Origin: Asterias amurensis
Lineage: Eukaryota; Echinodermata; Asteroidea; Forcipulatida; Asteriidae
Assembly (NCBI RefSeq): GCF_032118995.1
Contig: NC_092669.1
Location: 310,001 to 374,000 of the forward strand
Direction: 5' to 3'
Length of the DNA: 64,000 bases
The position numbers and the translations under genes are program-made. Below are positions 58,612-64,000 of this stretch, piece after piece; position 1 is the stretch's first letter; each line of letters begins with the position of its first letter. The notes under the pieces are model-generated. The model was not told the DNA's origin. It did no database searches and saw nothing but the letters and a program-made list of their open reading frames with translations.

Positions 58612-61600
58612 CAGGGTACTAAAAAATGTAAAAACCTCAAAATTGAATGTTTCTTGCTTTCAGAGACAGACTGTCAACTTCCGAAGATTTCTTTGTTCGA
58701 GTGACATAATACATTAACTTATATTGTAACACCTTATAAGCAAACTCAACTCGACGACTCCAGCTTCTCTGATGGATTTTGTCAGCACATAGTCAGGAGA
58801 CAAGCTACTGAATAATTAACAACGCGGCACCAAAAACACTCCAGGTGCAAAATGTCTTTGAAGGTCGGCAAAATTTGCTCATTCTTTTTGTGACTTTTAC
58901 CTAAGAGGGAGCCGTTTCTCCCAATGTTTCGATACTCTCAATAGCTCTCCATTGCTCTTTTATCAAGTAAGTTTTCCATGCTATTTGAAGTAATTACCAA
59001 ATGTACCAAGGCTCAGCTGAGGTCTCGAATTTAATTAAAATATTTTAGTGAGAAATTACCTCTTTCTCAAAAACTACATTACATGTACTTCAGAGGGAGC
59101 CATTTTTTTACAATGTTTTATACTTTTAACAGCTCTCCATTACTCGTTTACCAAGTAAGTTTTTATGCTAATAATTATTTTGAGTAATTACCAATAGTAT
59201 CCAGTACCTTTAAAAGAAGCCACTAGTGGATTGGTAATCAGACACTGCTAATAAATATTCAACCACGGCAGGAGATTCCAAACGGAGTGAAATTGAGAGT
59301 GACAGAAACTAACGTCTGTTGGAATCTATCTCTGATGTTTACCTCAGCTGGATAGATCCTTCCTGCCAAGGAATGACCGATAAATGTCAACTTCATTCTA
59401 ACTTGGCAGTAGAAGAAATGCTTCTTGAAAATTTTTGCTGTATATCCGGCCTCGAAATTGCTGTGGTGCCCTGTGCTTTTGCTGTGGCGCCAAATCACAA
59501 GTAGCTTTCCCTCTCACTGTGACCTCTTTTTTATTTGACTTCATGTCAAACACCTTCCACAAAAACTTGGGTACTGCATGAACTGCGCACCCACAAAATG
59601 CTATCAATATCCGATAAAAGACATTCCATCAGTCACAATATGATAATAAAGCACAGACTCAACAACCACCATCCGTCCTTTTCAGTCCAACACATAAAAA
59701 CATCAGCCTTGGAAAGGCCTTTGCCACCAATAGATTTCCACAAACCCAAAGACAGACAATTGCTTAGTCCTAAAAAATTCTCACTAAAGCAATTGTGGGA
59801 TTTGTTGTGGTTAGACTTCAAGACTCTGTTTACACATTAAGGTTAGCATGGTTTTATTTGAGGTTTTTTTTACTATCAGCAGTAGGGAGAGGGGTTATCG
59901 CCACGGCGATCAATAGATACTAAGTGGTTACCAAGGATTCTATCAGGTTGAAAACAACCCCTGCGGTTCTAGTCTATGAATAATATCTTTTAGAGTCCTA
60001 CTGAATTGTGGCACTGGCTGATTGCTAGGCGCAGCTAGCAATAATTCCCTTGTACTTTGAATGGAGTTTAATATTAATTGAGTCATTGTTGATTTTGGTC
60101 AGTGACTGGACAAAGTAATCAACAAGTTTGTGCTACTTGATGACAACAAAACATTAAAACTGTGGCTTAAGTCGGTGTTACCATTGGACTTTGTTTTGTT
60201 AGAGTGCTGCAACTTTTATGTAGAATGATACAATTACATCCAATGGGGATGCAATGTAAACTGACCTCCCTGTCAACTTGCTGTGACTGTGATGTAAAAA
60301 CTAACAGGCCGAAAGAGGTCGCGGACTAGTGCCGCGCAGCCATGGTAACTGATCAGGGCCAGTCTCGAATAGCGAAAGAACCGTTTTGATGTGAAAAGGA
60401 AAGCACGGTAAAGTTACAGTCACCACAGACAGTCACAGTAATTTTCTGCTAAGCCGTGGAAGAGAAAGTCCAATAGGAACACTGCTTTACAAAAGACATC
60501 AACCAAAAACAGTTGGCTGAAGTAAAACAGAAATTGTGGAGAAAGAAAACAACTGGGAAATATCCGATTGAAAATTGGATCATCGATTAAATTTTGTGAA
60601 TACTTTGTAACAATCAAGGTTATGTGTAATCCTTTAATCCAGATCCTTCTCAAAAAGGTCAAATCCAATAAAGACAACTTTTGTTCAGACTCTATTAACG
60701 CCAGTCTATTTCTACCGTCTGATTCAATTACTTGAGTATTCCTAAATGATAAATTACCCTCAAAACCCCATTCATAAATTCTAACAATTCACAGATCCTT
60801 CAAAACAAGTATCAACATTTCAAGGTTTTTCATCAGCAATTGAAACCTAGACGCTGCCCTAATCCCCTTTCAAAAGTTGACCATGACCATGTGAGATTAT
60901 TCTATCTTGGGATTACTCACTAATCCACCAACAATCCAACGGACAAGGATATGCTGTCATTATCCATTCATAATTATCCTATTAATCTTTTCCGACTGGA
61001 ACTTAATTAACTTTGAGCTTTATGACATGGAAATCCTTTACTACTATCTTGCTTCTTTCTTTTGAAGGCGATTTGAAAAAAAAGTCACCACTACCTGTCA
61101 CTAAATTAAGCCTATCAGGCCTTGTGCTTAAGCTTTTTGTTAAGTAGCTGACCGAGCTAGTAAACTGTTCCCCAGGAAGTTTTAGCAAACCAGGTTTTAA
61201 ACAGTTATTGTCATAAATGTATTTTAGGCCTAGTGGTAGCGATCACAAAAAGTTTAGTAGTCAAGTACAATTCTGACACTCACCAAAAATAACCACAATT
61301 TAAAAATTTACTATTCACACTGAAAATGAGGAAACAATTGGGTTGAATTTTTTTTTTAGAAGCCCACAGGACAGAAGTTGAGATGTAGTTGTTACTATTT
61401 TGTAACAATTTTTACTAGAAAATGTCTGCTTGACTAGTATTAAGTGTGAGGTAAGGTTTAGCCCCGCAGCTTGTCAACTACTTAGCCTACAACCTCAACT
61501 TCAAGTCTTACGTGAATAGCCACTTTCTTTTCCAGTGACATTTTGTTGCTCATATTTTGCTCAATACAGGAACAAAAAAATGGAAAAAAATATGAAAGAT

Positions 61601-62499
61601 GACACTTAACTCATTAGCCATCAACCATCTCCTTTAATTTCGCATCAAAAAGTGTTGATTACAACATATAAAAACCATTAAATAATTTTTTTTAAAAACA
61701 TAATTAGGATGTAATTTACGAGGGGAGACTTTGCACCTGGTGTCTGTCTACAAGATTACGGTGATGACCAGACGAAAGATTAGCAACACTGATATCTGAT
61801 ATGGTGAATACATTAAGAAGGACCCTACTGTGATTCTTAATCGTCATACATTGGAAGTATAGCCAGGCGTGATTCTTCACGACGGCAACGAAGGCGATTG
61901 CATCTATGCCCCCTGGTCAATGCCTCAGTGACCTTTTACAATTAACAATTTCAAGCCTGTATGCTTCGTTTTTGAAAGGGCAAAGGCACCTAGTCATTTT
62001 CTCATTGTAAAGGACACCCTATGAGGAAATTGTACATTTCTACTGGAGCATTTGAAGGGCACCAAGGCAATGACCAGAGGGCATGGAGGCAATCGCCTTC
62101 ATTGCCTCTGGTAAAAGGCACCCTATGAGGAAATTGTAGTTTTCTACTGGAGCATTTCAAGGGCACCAAGGCAATGACCAGAGGGCATGGAGGCAGCGCG
62201 AGGTATCAGGCTTGCAATTTCCTCATAGGTTGCCCTTTGCCTCTGGTGCCCTTGCCCTTCTAAAACGAAGCATACACGCCTGTGAAGCAACACCCAAAGC
62301 TATAGCTGTAGCTACCAATTCAGATATGGCCTGATAGTAAATTTATCTTTATAATTATTACTAACATACCAGCAGAATTTGAGTGTAAAAATTATAAGTG
62401 CATTTATTTAGTTTAGGTGAGTACACTGTAGAAACAACCATGAGACTAACTGACTACACTTAAAGAGCTAGTGGAATCAAGGTTATTATAGGTCAAATT

Positions 62500-62640
62500 T
62501 AATCACACCATGACCAGTGTAGATCAGTTCAGACCAGTGTGTAGACCAGTGAGTGCTGACCAGTGTAGACCAGTGACAGTGAGTGCCGACCAGTGTAGAC
62601 CAGCGAGTGCTGACCACTGACCACTTATTACAGGGCAGCG
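62500..62640. repeat. GACCAGTG minisatellite
   Basis: Irregular tandem copies of GTAGACCAGTGAGTGCTGAC, about 11-30 bp per unit. No coding. Confidence 0.65.
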
Positions 62641-63469
62641 AGTGTCAAAGTCTCCTGTTTTTAAACTCTATATACCGGGTACGTCGACACTCACTGCCCT
62701 GATATATGTATATTCATAGTTTTAAGAAATATCTTAAGACGATGGTTCCGGTCGGGGTAATCTCCGAATGGGAGTTACAAGGCACACTAACAGTGCTGGA
62801 AATTTACGCTGGATCGCAGGCTTGAGGCCAGTGGTGTAACTCATGACCTGACAAGTCTGGCAGTTTTATAGATGGTCAATGAGTGGACTACCATGACATA
62901 TTTGCACTTTCTAGTTCAAGTGTACATAGGATTTTGTTTAAGTACATTAGGTTCAAGTGTGTAATTCTCCATTTCCCTGGTTTAAGAGGTTTTCGGCAAC
63001 TGTCATCTATTTATAAAGAAATTACCATCATATTTTTAATTTGCTGGTCATCTGGTGTTCTCTGATCCTTTTCTTGCATGATTGATTTTATTACAGCAGA
63101 TGAAACCTATAACACTTATCTCCCATGTACTCAATTAATAACCCCGCAATTTGCCCTTTTGTAGAGTAGATTCCTTTAATCATACTCTAAACATCCTCAA
63201 TTTCATAAACATCTCAATTCTCAATCTTTTTTTCTGCCCTTTATTGCCCAATAAAAAGCATAATTTAAAATGGTCGTGGTCGCCAACGCAAATGAGTCCT
63301 TCACGTTAATAAAATAAAACCAATAGGCCTATTTATAACTAATCAACCATTCTGTACCGGGTACAAATTTGAGTCAGAGAAACATACAATTTTTTAAAAG
63401 GACTAATGGGGGGGGATCTGAGTAAAACACAATTAATCTGAACGAACAATTAACAAAACAAGAGAATAA

Positions 63470-63855
63470 AATACAATTATGTGACCAAAATGTTCTGTTC
63501 TTTTGCGCCTAGAACGTGCCCTACTTTTGAGATGCTTCTTTATCGTCACTAAACACCAAAACAAGCTCTGACAGCGCCCACGATTCAACCTTAACAAGCC
63601 CAGTCAGATAATGTCCAATAATTACAAGTTTTAAACGTTCTCCCAATTAGTACGACTTAAATCTGAACAAAGCAAGAAAGGAATGAATAATTATGAGACA
63701 AAAATGCTGTCTTTTGCCTCTCGATTGTGCCGTCACTGAACCTTAAAACAAGCTCTGACAGCACCAGCCACGATTGACAACAAGCCCAGTCAGATAATGA
63801 CCAATAATTACAAGTTTTAAACGTTCTCCCAATTAGTACGACTTAAACCTGAAAC
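63470..63855. repeat. Two-copy tandem duplication, period 187 bp
   Basis: AACAAGCTCTGACAGC at 63560 and 63747, each followed by AAGCCCAGTCAGATAATG and TTTAAACGTTCTCCCAATTA. The second halves are nearly identical and the first halves have diverged. Confidence 0.7.
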
Positions 63856-64000
63856 CTGATGCACTGTAACTAATGATATTGATTTCAAATCTTCCAACCA
63901 TCAATCCCTCTAACTCCCGTCCAAGGATGACGCTAAATCAGAAGCCAACCAAACGTCACTCCCTATCCAAACACAACATTTCAATTTGTTCCCATCACAG

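Larger units (their letters stand above)
55082..64000 (-). other. Presumed 5' intron of the ABTB2-like gene, no exon found
   Basis: The first visible exon starts mid-codon at 55081, so the gene continues to higher coordinates. I find no convincing coding exon here. Contents: a two-copy 64-bp tandem repeat (56512-56639), a 290-bp duplication with (AAAC)n tracts (57180-57710), TTAA-flanked and related MITEs (58293-58611, 58890-59213), a nested GGCCTG repeat cluster (61870-62290), a GACCAGTG minisatellite (62500-62640) and a 187-bp duplication (63470-63855). Confidence 0.5.

Noticed and set aside
55082-64000. Candidate first exon of the ABTB2-like gene
   Set aside because: No minus-strand frame here shows a family-like N-terminus with a matching donor phase; the visible frames fall in repeats.

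Overview
This is a window of animal nuclear DNA: genes are split by GT-AG introns, AT-rich, and set in dense short repeats. The repeats (TTAA-flanked foldback MITEs, tRNA-derived SINEs, a TU-like giant foldback element) and the protein sequences suggest an echinoderm, most likely a sea star. That assignment is inference from recalled repeat and protein style, not from a search.

Layout. At 99-947 (+) lie the last two coding exons of a nuclear receptor. A repeat-filled intergenic stretch follows. At 7550-16070 (-) is a complete 15-coding-exon kinesin-14 gene (KIFC1/HSET/Ncd type, 713 aa by exon summation). Head to head with it, at 17694-20810 (+), is a complete 6-exon gene for an endonuclease/exonuclease/phosphatase (EEP) family nuclease of CCR4/nocturnin/angel/PDE12 type (384 aa). 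Two three-exon ferritin heavy-chain-like genes follow in tandem at 22245-23968 and 33834-35687 (+). From 41353 to 55081 (-) run 15 exons of an ABTB2/BTBD11-type ankyrin-BTB protein whose 5' exon(s) lie beyond the window. From 55082 to 64000 I see only repeats and presumed intron.

The ferritins share intron positions, but only the second has a TATA box and a cap-proximal iron-responsive-element-like hairpin and keeps every ferroxidase residue. The first lacks a visible IRE and has Lys and Arg at two ferroxidase-centre positions. Between them sit a 1.38 kb GACGTC-rich inverted-repeat element and a 3.5 kb foldback element. The latter has 1.5 and 1.8 kb arms built of 16-bp near-palindromes and is flanked by an 8-bp target duplication (7 of 8 match). 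This architecture resembles the TU elements of sea urchins.

A recurring oddity is tandem duplication of a short segment spanning the acceptor and 5' part of an exon, leaving decoy 3' splice sites beside real exons. It is seen once in the kinesin gene and twice in the ABTB2-like gene.
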